Assembly: GCA_030141605.1 (NCBI GenBank)
Contig: JAQGDQ010000405.1
Coordinates: forward strand, 141,001-205,000
Length of the DNA stretch: 64,000 nucleotides
Direction of reading: 5' to 3'
Source of the DNA: Tubiluchus corallicola
Taxonomy: Eukaryota; Priapulida; Priapulimorpha; Priapulimorphida; Tubiluchidae
In this document: in pieces, positions 11,101-24,041 of the stretch
Numbering within the stretch: position 1 is the first letter of the stretch
How the letters are laid out: the number at the start of each line of letters is the position of its first letter
The notes under the pieces: model-generated
What the model was told of the DNA's origin: nothing
Databases searched by the model: none
Seen by the model: the letters and a program-made list of their open reading frames with translations, nothing else
Translations under genes and position numbers: made by a program

Positions 11101-14100
11101 CCTGAATCTTTAATTCATTGTCCTTGAGCTTGCGAGAATTCTCAGAAAGCTTCCCACCAGTTTTAAAACTCGAGCAACCACTTTTGGAAATTCTTGACCG
11201 AGTGCTTGTGGTGTGTTGCTCCCCCATGTTACCTGTAGCATGTAGCTGCTGCATGTGGCTGACTGTAGCTTCGGCCTTGAAACTACCTGTGGGGGGTGGG
11301 CTGTCTACTGCTGGCACATGATGAGCAATAATTCTCTCCACTAGTTCAGCTTCAATTCCACCAACTGCTAAGCCTTTCTGACGAAGTATTTCTTTTAATT
11401 GTTCTCTGGTTTTTGTTTTCAGTTCTTCTTCTGTGTATTGCTTTTCAGCCAGTTCATAAAATTTAGGCTCTGCCATTATAAACAAGCTGTGAAAAAATTT
11501 ATACTAGTCAAATAAACCAGTTACTGCTGAATCTAGGTCACGGAACTCAAACCAGGTATTGCAAATTTTCAATGTCACTGTCTGATCAACACCAGGCTTG
11601 TAGGCTGTACAGCTTGTCCTGTATAACAAATGCAGTCATCATTGCTGTCCATGTCTGACTTTGTACTCAGCTAACCTCCTCCTGTCCTGTAGTTTTCCCA
11701 ACAAGAATGGTAGAAGGATATAAAACTGTGAGAGACTATTACTTCATGATGCCCAAAGTCAAAAAAATTCATGTTTGAGTAGCTTTATTACGTTTTATCT
11801 GTAAAACAAATCATAACAAAATATGACTAACTAATTTGAGCAAAAAAGGAAACAAAGAAATTAATAATAAAGTGAGACTGAATAATCAAAATAAACTTAC
11901 ATCATGGCTCTACTACTCTTGACAAATAAATGGTTTAACTGAGACAAAACAACAACAACAACTCTCTTAGCCTAGAACAGACTGCCAACTAGCCAGGTAA
12001 ACTAGCTCTGTCAGTAGAGCATGACAGAAAGAAGCCAAGTCAAGACACATCTGAATGCAGTTAAAAGGACAGTATATGGGGGGGGTTACAGAATGAGAAC
12101 ACTTTAGTAATAAAATAACCTAAAATCCTTCACACTGATGAATTATTAGAGTAAATTTGAATGGATTATGTCATGAAGTCTTCCAAAATATTGAAAGTTG
12201 CCATTTTACTGTGATAATTGGAGCACAAGTTGGAAACAGTAGAATAAAATGTTACAGTTTGTGTTTGCCCATGAAACAATTCTGGAGAACTTAGAATTAC
12301 TGCAGTTGATTTAACAAAGTATTGTTATCAACAACATCAAAGCATTTGTGGCATTCAGTTGTCTGTGAAAGAGTAAGAGATCAAATCTCTTTTATTGTTC
12401 TATTTTGTAGTGAAAGTGGAGAAATAGTTGCTGAAATTTCAGTACCTGATACAATTACAACTTGGCTGGCTACAGCCTTTTCTATGAATGCTAACCTTGG
12501 AATTGGAATTACTGATGAAGCAGCCGCGGTAAGGGTCTGTTGAAAAATGAAACTTTTCTGTTAAATGAGATTTGCCAAATAACTTGTTTATGACTATATT
12601 AGCTGTAATTTAATTGAATTGAATTGAGTTAGGATTGCTGTTTGCTTACTTTGTGTCACTGGTTTATTGCTCATATTAATTTTACTTTTTATTTACAATA
12701 TGTGTAATAATTTTGGCAGCTGACTGTCTTCCGTCCATTCTTTATTGTACTGAACTTGCCATACTGCGTCTTCAAAGGAGACACTTTGAATATGCAAGCT
12801 GTCATCTTCAACTATATGGATGCTGACGTTGAGGTTGTTGTGACTTTAAAATTGAAAGCACCTGATGAAAATCCTGGCAAGGGTAATGGTGCTAACGGTG
12901 GCACTGACGCTAAAGGTGGCAAGGGCCAAGAAGTTGATGGCAAAGGTCAGCAGGAAATTGGCAAAGGTCAGCAGGAAGTTGGCAAAGGTCAGCAGGAAGT
13001 TGGCGAAGGTCAGCAGGAAGCTGGCAAAGGTCAGCAGGAAGTTGGCAAAGGTCAGCAGGAAGCTGGCACTGGTCAGCAGGAAGTTGGCAAAGGTGATGGT
13101 GGCACAGTTGACGGTGACCAGAAAGGTGGTGGCACAGGTGACACTGTTAAGGGGGGCAGTGGCACTCAGTTCTATGAAACTAAACAAACTGGCATTGTAA
13201 GTTCAATTTGATCATTATTATTGCCCTAAGTTTCGTGATATTTTATATTTTTTTTATGTTTGTTTTGCACTATATTGACTTCTTTTGACAGCATGTAACT
13301 TTTATAAGTGGAATTTTAATAGTATTTGCATAATTTTTATATTTTTTCATAAATTATGTATATCTAGAGCTACATTTTTAGAAGTTCATATATTTCTTAA
13401 TATAACTGTTGCTTCCACTTGGTTAAGCATGTTATAAAATAAAAATAGTATAAAACGAGTAGCCAACAAGCAAGCCGTGCTAATTGCTCCCTTTTTTTGG
13501 CGGAGCCATATTTTACATAGGAATTTCACATAGGAAGTCTGTATGATTACTGCTCTGTGAATGGCAAAGATGGAGAATTTCTTTTATCGAATGGCCTTGA
13601 CATCTGTGAATTTATTTAAGTTTTTCACATTGGAATGAAAGTCTTTGGAATATTTTCTATTTTTGGTTAGGATAGTTCGGAAACTTCCTAGAATTTTTTG
13701 AAATGCTGTTAACTAGAATTAATTATACGAATTGTGTAAGAGTGGTTGAATAAAATACAAAAATAAACTAACATACAAATCTAGATAAAAAGTGGTGAAG
13801 GAAAGACGTTTATCTTCCCGATCGGTACTGTTGAAGTTGGTTACTTGCCAATACAAGTACATGCTAGAGCGACTCCAATTGAGGATGGAGGCAAAGGCAA
13901 AGGTGATGGTGGTAAAGGCCAGGTTGACGGCAGCAAAGGCAAAGGTGATGGTGGTAAAGGCCAGGTTGACGGCAGCAAAGGCCAGTTTGATGGAGGCAAA
14001 GGCCAGTTTGAGGGTGGCGAAAACCAGTTTGAAGGAGGCAAAGGCCAGAATGAAGGAGGCAAAGGAGGCTCAATAAAAGAGAAAAAATGTGTAGATCCAC

Positions 14101-17100
14101 AAGTACAGGACACCGAGCCTACTATAGACCTAGCACCTGCTAGACCTGCAGAAGACGAAGTACTAAGACATCTTTTAGTCAAGGTATGATTAAAAATTAA
14201 AGTTTTTGTTAGCAATTCAGTGCGTTTTTTATTTTCTGAAACATTTAAAAATTCCATTTGTCGTGCTTTATGCTATAAAATACATAATTTTCCATTACTT
14301 TAAGTTAAATGTTTCTAAATTAGTTTGGAAGCACTAATGTACTTTTATCTCAGCATGCCCTACTTTTTCATTTCTTGTTAAGTCAGCTATTTCCAGAAAG
14401 TTATTTCTTTAAGAAAATTAAAGAAATATTTACTGTTGTCATGAATCTGTTTCTTCATAGAAATTTAGAATACTCAGTGATAGGCAGATTTATTTATGCA
14501 TTAGAAACTGAAAAAACCACAACACTAAAACAATGTATAGGGCCGACCCATTTAATTAATAGGCATGATTCATTTAACTGGCATGTTTGAGAGCCGTATT
14601 GCGAAAGTGAAAAATCGGGCTCCTGTACGGGGTTTGTGTGATAATCCGTAGTATCTTCATTCAAAATGCCAGTCTTCTGCAATGAAAAATAAATGTGACA
14701 ACAGCAACACCAACAACATTTCAAGCTTTGGGAATCCCACTCTTGCCGAATCCAAAGTAATAATGCAAAGTCATGGAAAGTATTTCAAAATCTGTGCAGT
14801 TAATTCTAAAAATCACGTAAATTATAGTTAATTGTGACAAATGGAGGTTTACATGGTTTAACAAGATGGTGAGAAAAACTGCACGGCTAAAACAACCGAC
14901 AAAAATTTGATAAAGCCATCAAAAAAGGCACATCACAACTCTGCCACTGGTTGTCTCTAATTTATGCATGTTGTAGATAAAACTTCGGAATTTTCAAAAT
15001 AGTTAACTTTAAACTTTATAATTTATTAATTACGTATGTAGCATTCAAAAAGTTATTTGAATAAAACAGATTTTTACTGCAGTTTCAGCTTGGGAGCTTT
15101 TAGCTAGACCACTCCATCACATTTATACATTGAATTTATGCTTCACAAGTTGCTAAGTTGGACGTTTAATGAAACAGTCTCACAAAAACACTTAACTTTG
15201 CTGAATCATACAAATCAAGAATAGATTTTTCTGTTTAAAACTAAAGACGGTTTTAATATTTAGCTGATCCTTGTTTGTACTTTTTTGCTAGGCTTAGATT
15301 TACACTTTGTTGTTTAGAATATCGGTGTCATACGAGTTGTGCCAGAGACATCTGTGCTTGTTAACCCCACCGATTCGAAAACGGAAGTTACAAAAAAACC
15401 AGGCACCGGACAAGAAATAACCACGACTGTTCCTATTGAATTGCCACCTGACATCGAAAAGTGTTGTCAGCAAATTGAAGTGCAAGTTACAGGTTAGAAA
15501 TCTTTCAACAGAGAATTGTGTGTTCGAGTTCATTTGTGTTGCAGCTTCTGTTATTACAATGTGATCTAGCATGCTCTCTACATTGGCATTATCATCATCA
15601 TAGTGATCGTCATCATTTTGTCATTATTTCTCGCCTAAAGTTTACGGAAAGAATTTCTTGTTCTCTTTTTTCTCATTCTCTCTTTTTCTCTTTCTTTCTC
15701 TCTCTCCCCCTCCCTTTCTCTCAAAAGTCAAACAGTGATGTAGATGGTATTCTCAAGGGGGGAGAATTCATATAATGTGCAGTGTATCAAAGATGACAGT
15801 TATTTAGAAACTAAAAACAATGAATACAGCAATTAAGAGCTTTAATAAAAAACTAAAAAAACTTGAAAACAAACCAATCCACAATCACGCCTTATAGTGA
15901 AGTCATAGATCTCAAGCAAAAATCCAGTGGGTCGTTTCAGTCACAGCTCAATGCACGTACATCGTTGTCATCATACAACCCAAACAAAAGCGTGCTTATT
16001 GAAAACGTCAAAGGTGTTAATATAGTCAATTCCAGCACTTCTATCAAGAAAAATTTACATAAACACTTCTCGAATGCTAAGTTTGTGATATCACACAGCC
16101 ATGAGTAAGATCCAGCTACAGTTAACAGACAGACAATCAGCAGATGATTTCATAAAAAAACTGGGACTGTACTTACTTGGGTGAGGACACCAATGTAAGG
16201 AAGCCAAAGATATGTAATATTGGCCTCGCCAGAGACTGAATCCATGTTTAACAGACAATGAAATGCAACATGATGTCAATAAGATTGAACATTTTAAACG
16301 TGAAAATGGCATGGTTCTTCTGTTAGCAAAAATTAAATTTAAATCTCATGCATGATGACTTGAAGACAGCAATTGATAGTGGCATTCCAGTTTAGTAAAT
16401 TGTATGTTAAGTAGTCAAATTTGTTACCAAGCCTACTCCAACCAGGTGCTTTAAATTGTGAAAAATTTGGGCATGTTGCAAAATGGTGCAAATGCTCTGT
16501 TACATGCACGAAATGTTCAAAGCAGCACAAATCAGAAGACTGTGATGAACTTATTCACAAATGTGTTAACTGCAACGGCGATCACGAGGCGTGGGCTAAA
16601 AAACTGTTACAATTATATTAAAAGGTGTTAACATTCGGTGACGATAGACAATGGACATGGCTAGATATAATGTATATTTCATTCAGCTTAATAAATAAAT
16701 AACAATAACATGACATGCTGTACTTACCACCCTACATAAAAGCATTGCCTGATTATTATTTAAGTGAATTGTTAATTTGTACAGTTTGTTATATTGTTTT
16801 TTGCTTTAGTTGTCATTTGGAATTTTTGCCCTGCAAATAGCTGCCTTGTATATACAAAAAAGATCTGGGACATTATGAAAGAAATCATGAATATGGAAAG
16901 AAGTTATTCTCCAATTAAATTAAATATAAGCAATAAACTTGTCTGTAATCCTGATGCAGTTGCTAATAGATAAGTTGATTATTTTACTAAAATAGGTTCT
17001 AATTTGGCTAATAATGTCAATTCTAGTGATGTCGCTAGATTCCGCTAGATGTCGATGTCAAGGATCAGCTAAATATTACATTGCTTGATGTCGATATAAA

Positions 17101-20100
17101 TTTGTCAATTCTTGCTTTAGTTTTTTATTTAAAATACTACCTGATATTATTCGCTACATTTAAACCCCTTTGGGTTATCTGATAAATATATACTTGTTAT
17201 TTGTACCTGATAATTTAAAAAAGCTGTAGTAGTGCTTTGTTTAAATCTGGTGATCCGACTTTAATAAATAATTATGGAACCTATTTCACTATTACCAGTC
17301 TTTTCTAAAATTTATGAACGTTGTGCTTATAAGCAAGTGTACAATTATTTAATTAAACATAGCATATTAAAGAAGAATGAGTTTGGCTTCAGGAAACGTT
17401 GTTCTATCGATCTTCCATTACTGACTGTTAGCGAAACAATCACTAGTGCTGTCAAACATAATTCTTTCATGGCTGCTGTATTTTGTGACTTCTCTTTTGT
17501 GAAGTCTTTGATACAGTTGATCATAAAATTATTCTTTTACGGCTCTAGAGGGGTAGCATATAAATGGCTAAACAGTTATTTACTTTATTGGACTCAGTGT
17601 GTCAGATGCAATAACTGTACATCTAATGAATTACCTGTTAATTGTGGAGCCCTGCAAGGGTCTGTTTTAGAGCCTCTTTTATTTTTAATATATATTAATA
17701 ACACAAAAAACATTTTAGTTGCCTTAGTATAGTTCAGCTTGCAGATGATACCACTCTGTTTTTTGACCTCGTAAATTTCTATTTAATTAGTATAAATAAC
17801 AGTTTCAATGATATCACCAATTGGTTTAAGGTTAATAAACTATCTTTAAATGTGTCCAAAACTAAATATATTTTGTTTTGTTCTAAAAATAAACTCATTC
17901 TTCCCCCCCCCCATATTAACTTGTATTTTCATCGTATATCTATAGAACGGGTTCAGTCTACTAAATTTCTCAGTGTAATTCTTCGCAAACATCTTGATTG
18001 GAATTTTCATATTAAAATGATTAGTTTAAAGATTGCTAAGAATGATTTCTCATATCATCAGTCATTGTTTATCTGCTTGCCATTCACAAACACTTTATTA
18101 GTTTTTAATTTTTCCCTATCTAAATTATATCAGTTGTCTTTGGCGTAGTAGGTATACAACTAATCTAAATTCTTAAGGTCCTGCCAGACAAAATTTTTCC
18201 ATCTACTTTTTAGATTAAATGAATTTGCAAATGTAAATGAATCCCTATTTAGGCAATGCAAAATTCTTTTATTGATAATATAGTGTTTCGCAATATAGCA
18301 GTCTTAGTATATAAAACTTTTATGAAATATTTATAAAAATATAAATATTTTTTTTAAAAATCTTCTAAAATTGAAGGTGAAACATTATATAATACACATT
18401 ATAATCATCATTATCTAGGTTATATTCGTACTAATATTGCCAAGCATTTTGTTAAATTTTATGAACCTCTGATTTGGAATTATCTCCCTGACTACATTAA
18501 AAATCAACATACTGTTTTCAAGAAATGTTAAAAGATTTTGTATTAGAACACGACTTTAATATATTCCACGTGTAATTATTTTTAAACTCATGTTTCAAAG
18601 TAATTAATCTAAGTAAGTGTAGAAGAAGAAGAGGAAAATAAAAAAAGTAGTAAGAAGACTTAATTTGTCACCTGTTAGGTGTGCCAGGTTGCCTCCTGTG
18701 TTGTACATTGCCCTGTTGGTTGCTATGGCTCATGAATGTAAATTCCAATGCTTATTCTATTTTAAACCTAATTCTTACATTCTTTCATTCTCCATTGTTT
18801 CACCATCTTTGTCACCATATCTTCACATTCATAATATATTAATGAATTTTGAGTCTAAATTTTTAGAAGTTTAATGAAATGGCATTGTACTTGCTGTCTA
18901 GAACAGTATCATTTAAAAAGATACACCCCAGCTATGTACATAAAATGCAACGTAAAAAGAAACTGCTGTGGGGAAGACGCCATTCTGTACTGGTAAATTA
19001 GAGTACAACCGTGCAGCCAAGCAGGTTTCGGCAGCTGTTTTTCGTTCGAACTGCGTGAGAGAATACAGAATTTTAAGCTCAAATAACAGTGTTTGTCTTT
19101 TCAAATACATTAATCGTAAGCACAATAATAAATCAGGAGTTGCCCCCTTTAAAATTTGACGGAGATATTGTCGTAGATGATGGAAGAAAGGCTTGTATTC
19201 TGTGCGATGCATTTTCAGAGAATTTTACTCTAGATAATGCGGTAGCATCAAATTTTACTCGCTGGGCGTTAGCAAATGTAGTATAAGCTTTACATCAGGC
19301 GTTGTCTGTAAAGTGCTTAAAAAGATCAATTGTAAAAATAGTCACACACCTGATGGTCTGCCCAACATTCTGTTTTCTAGCTTCGCCGGTCAATTTTACA
19401 TACCACTAGCAAACATTTTTGAATTTTCTTTTCAAACACATGCCCTGCCTAATCTTGGTCGTCTCAATATTTAAAAAAGGTGACCCTGCAGACCCCCTTA
19501 ATTATTGTCCCATTTCACTAACTTGATTAGCTTGCAAGGTGATGGAAATTTGTATTGAAAGTGAACTTTTAGATTATCTGTTATTACATGGTTTAATCTC
19601 TAAATCTCAACACGATTTGACATGAAAAACAGGTCTACATGTACAGAGTTAAATGATTGTGTTAATGATTAGTGCGAAAGTGTTGCCAAAGGTTTGCAAT
19701 TAGATGTGCGGTATAGTGTTGTTCATTCAAAGCTTTTAATCAAATTGCGGTCTTATGCTGTTTCTGGTAATCTTTTAGCATGGATCCGGGCATTTTAAGT
19801 AATCGTACCCAAAGAGTTCTCATTGATCAAGATTTTTCTCCATATATCCTAGTTATTTCTGAAACACCTCAAGGCAGTGTACCCGAACCAATTTTGTTTA
19901 TTTTATTCATTAATGATTTACCACAAGAATTAATTGCTATTAATTGTCGGCAAACCGTGTTGCGTCTGTGCATTGGCAGTGCGCTATGCTCCACTTGGGG
20001 CACGGTAATCCTCAATTACAATATATCTTGAACGGAGTTACATTGTCTGCTAACAATGGTTGTAAAGATTTAGGAATAACTGTCTGTTCAAACTTAAATT

Positions 20101-23100
20101 TTTCTAAATATGTTAAAGACCAAGTTGCGAAAGCCTTTCGCGTGGTAAACATGCTGTTTCACTGTTTCTCCATGAAGAACAAAAATGCCCTCAAGGCGCT
20201 TACAAAGCCTATGTTAGGCCACTGCTTAAATATTGTACGCCCGTGTGGTCTCCGCATCACATGCTATAGAGAGAGTTCAGCGATATTTTAGACGCAGGTT
20301 ATTTGCTCATTGTCAACTTGGTGTTTTTAACTACTTCGACAGGTTGAATATTTTAGATTTACAACCACTCGAAGTCAGACGAATAATTTTTGATCTCAAG
20401 ATGGTTTATAAATGTACCATAAATGAGTAGATTTGCCATTTGATGAGTTCATTTGTTATGCTCCTACCCGAAATTTACGTGTTCACAATTACAAATTGTT
20501 CATCAAAGATTATTCTAGATTAGCTGTATGCAAATATCAGTTTGCAAATAGAATAGTCCCTATCTGGAATGATCTTAATTATGATGTGGTAAGTGCACCA
20601 AACATTGTTATTTTCCATAGTAGACTAACAAGCTGCAATTTTTTAAGCTACTGCCACTTTAATTGTTTTATGCAAGCTATGTTTTTTTTTTCGTTTAATA
20701 GTAACATTTTTATATATATTTTTTTTATATATATTTTATCAGCCTATGTATTTGTTTTATAACTGTGATTGTTAATGTATTGCAAATTACTTTCTTTTGT
20801 ATTATCTGACTAGTAGTACATCAAATGAAAAGTCTGCATTATACATACTGTTTGGTGAATGTTGACCTATGTTTGATTGACCCTTGACCTATAGGTCAGA
20901 GATCAAAAAGTGATAAGTTTCAATTATCAAGCACATCTTACTTAAGTACTTACTGCTAAATATTTTGAAAAACATTTTTTGTAAATACGAAACAAAGGCT
21001 GTGATTAAAACTTCTTCTGTCAACAGATGTAGAAACTTATTTTTTGTTCTAATACTGTAAAATAGCAATTGCTGCGACACCGTAAAAACTAAACTTTTTT
21101 TTTCTTTAAATAGGTGATTTGGTTGGATCAGCGCTCGGTCATTTTGGCCAGTATATCGGCGTTTTTTATCCAATGGCTTGCGGCGAACAAGCAATGATCA
21201 GCATGGGCCCAAATACCTACATCACCAAATATCTGAATGTAACGAAACAACTAACAAAAGATGTTTTGGACAAGGCTATTGACCAACTTGAAGAAAGTAA
21301 TGTCACTGAATTATTCCACACAATTAGTTATATTTTAGAGTTGCATGAACATATGCTTTTGCTGTTTCAAAACTTGGTTTGTTATTTCCTCTCTATCAAT
21401 TCAGTTCAGTTTTATTTGCACGAATACATACGATGTACATTGGCAAAGCAATATATTGCACATTAAATATGACAAGAAAAATTACAATAGGCCATGTTAT
21501 TTTTCTAGACCAATATTAAGGTATGGTATACTGATACAAAAATCACTGTTACATAAAAATTGTATAATTTGGCAATGAAAAAAGAAAAAAATGAAAAAGT
21601 AGAAGGTATACCAGCTTTTTAAATGAAAGATTATAAGAATAACATATTGAAAATTGAAAATAATTGTGGTTAGAGTCTGCTGCCAAAGTGCTGATTTCTT
21701 GTTCCCTGGGGATCGGAGTTGTTGCCAAAAGTTTCTTGCATTGACTCCATTGATGAATACATTTAAATTGTAACCAGAAAGCCTACAGAAAACCTATCAA
21801 TGTTTTTGCTTGGTTAAATAATTTTCATGAAAATTTATCCAATTTATGCTTTATATAAAAAGTTTTTTTAAAAACGACAATGAAAAACAGTTTTGTAATG
21901 CTGTGCTGTTGGTGCTTGCGCTATAGGTGTCGTCATCGTTGCCACCATAATCATCATCATCATCAACATCATGATCACCACGTGAGGTGGTGGATTTGAT
22001 GTGGTGTGGTGGTGGTGTGCTATGGATGGTGTGGTGGGGTGATAGGGTGTGTGGTGTGGGTAGTGTGGTATGGAGTGGGTGGCGTGGTGTGTGGGTGGGT
22101 GTTGTGGTGCAGTGCGGTGTGATGTGGTGGAGTATTATGGTGTGGGTGGTGTGGTGTGGTATGTGGGTGGTGCGGTGCAGTGGTATGGTGTGGTGCAGTG
22201 TGGTGTGATGTGGTGGAGTTGTATGGTGTGGGTGGTGTGGTGTGTGGGTGGTGCAGTGGTATGGTGTGGTGCAGTGTGGTGGAGTGGTATGGTGTGGGTG
22301 GTGTGGTGTGGTGTGTAGGTGGTATGGTGTGGTGTGGTGGTATTGTGTGGTGCAGTGTGGCGCGATGAGGTGGAGTGGCATGGTGTGGTGCAGTGTGGTG
22401 TGATGAGGTGGAGTGGTGTGGTGTGGGTTGTGTGTTGATTTGTGCACAAAATTCTTTTTGTGGGGTTTGGCTAGTTCTATTATATTAATATTCTTGGTAT
22501 CTTAATATATATATTTATTTATATATACGATTCGAGGCTACAGCCCGGACGAGGGCACCATTTGCGGCGATCTATATATCAAACGAAAGGTCTCGATCTA
22601 GTGTCGTCTCATTGGGGGTTTATTTTTCGAATCGGGCCTACCGGGAGGAACGGGAGGCGAAAAACCTCCAAAAATGGCCATTTTTCGGCCGTTTTTTGCA
22701 AAAGTTATACGGCTGAGATGTAGAGAACGGGAACGGGTCGAGGGTGGTGCTGGGCGTGGATAGATAGCCCGTATAGCGGTGGGTGTCATAGGCCTATTTA
22801 GAGTTCCCGAGAGGGCCACGGCGTCCCGCAACGGGCGTTTTCCCGGACCCAACTCGCGATTTTTTCGAAATTTTGACCAAACAGCCTGCGGAAAAAACGT
22901 TCTAGCGGCGCCTGGTGGGACTCTCGGAAGGAGATATATAGCTCTTTGCAAAGAGGAAGGACAGGGCTACACAATGATGTGGGTTATATTTTAGGGCAGG
23001 TCCACCGAGAGGAGTATCAATGAGTTAATTAGGAGTTCTATTTTCGGCAATTTTCGCTTAGAAAACTGCTGACGCAAAGCCATTGTTCTGACGTCATCCA

Positions 23101-24007
23101 TTATTGCTTATAGCTTTAATTCAGCAAAAAGCTGCTTTGCGTTAGATAAACAGACATACAGTAGCTGCCTGCTGGCTTTGCGTTAGGTAAGTAGGCAGGA
23201 TGTTACGGGCTTTGTGTTATAAATGAGGACTGTGTAGGATGTTCGCGTATTATTGATTACACGTGTATTTATACGCAAAATCTTTTGCGGGGCCTTTGCT
23301 ATTTATTATATTATAGCACATAGTTTCAACTTTGTGAAAAATGTTTGGAATGGTTTTGTTGTAATGCTGTGCTGTTGGTGCTTGTGCTATAGGTGTCGTC
23401 ATCATTGCCACCATCATCATCATCATCATCAACATCGTGATCACCACGTGAGGTGGTGGATTTGATGTGGTGTGGTGGTGGTGTGCTATGGATGGTGTGG
23501 TGGGGTGATAGGGTGTGTGGGGTGTGGTTTGGGTAGTGTGGTATGGAGTGGGTGGCGTGGTGTGTGGGTGGGTGTTGTGGTGCAGTGTGGTGTTATGGTG
23601 TGGTGCAGTGCAGTGTGATGTGGTGGAGTATTATGATGTGGGTGATGTGGTGTGTGGGTGGTGCGGTGTGGTGTGGTGCAGTGGTATGGTGTGGTGCAGT
23701 GTGGTGTGATGTGGTGGAGTCATATGGTGTGGGTGGTGTGGTGTGGTGTGTGGGTGGTGCAGTGGTATGGTGTGGTGTTATGGCGTGGTGCTGTGTGGTG
23801 TGATGTGGTGGAGTGGTATGGTGTGGGTGGTGTGGTGGTATTGTGTGGTGCAGTGTGGTGCGATGAGGTGGAGTGGTATGGTGTGGTGCAGTGTGGTGTG
23901 ATGAGGTGGAGTGGTGTGGTGTGGGTTGTGTGTTGATTTGTGCACAAAATTCTTTTTGTGGGGTTTGGCTAGTCTATTATATTAATATTCTTGGTATGGG
24001 CTTAATA

Positions 24008-24041
<34 letters not shown>

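Larger units (their letters stand above)
5835..12139 (-). mobile_element. BEL/Pao LTR retrotransposon carrying a glycogenin domain
   Basis: A 6295-bp element (5840-12134) with LTRs of 407 and 408 bp, each beginning TG and ending CA, and a perfect CTGAT target duplication (5835-5839, 12135-12139). It reads on the minus strand inside intron 1 of the thioester gene, antisense to it. Order from its 5' end: LTR; ORF with SAP-like motif and coiled coil; ORF with glycogenin, Pao Gag domain, zinc knuckles and aspartic protease; broken reverse transcriptase; broken integrase; C-terminal Pao domain; polypurine tract; LTR. The peptidase A17/RNase H region between RT and integrase appears deleted, and pol has several frame breaks. 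This copy is therefore probably unable to move by itself. Confidence 0.93.

Noticed and set aside
12846-13200. Long open frames on both strands over exon 3
   Set aside because: Shadows of the 21-bp repeat; only the + frame carries the A2M motifs and fits the splice phases.
13841-14257. Minus-strand proline/serine-rich frame over exon 4
   Set aside because: Antisense shadow of the Gly-Lys-Gln repeat.
14584-14640. Group II intron domain V-like hairpin (GAGCCGTATTGCGAAAG...TACGG)
   Set aside because: The 3' strand does not complete the GAGCCGTA stem (GGGGTTT instead of GGTTC), the middle is too long, and a competing GAGCC/GGCTC hairpin fits better. No other intron domains or RT nearby.
21851-22449. 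His/Thr-Pro-rich or Val/Trp/Gly-rich proteins from the GT-rich tracts
   Set aside because: Products of simple-sequence translation, with no domain or start context.
22779-22994. Conserved 70-residue frame in Helitron units A1 and A2 (also 24297-24521)
   Set aside because: Differences between copies change amino acids freely and there is an indel near the end. It looks like a chance frame in a repeat.
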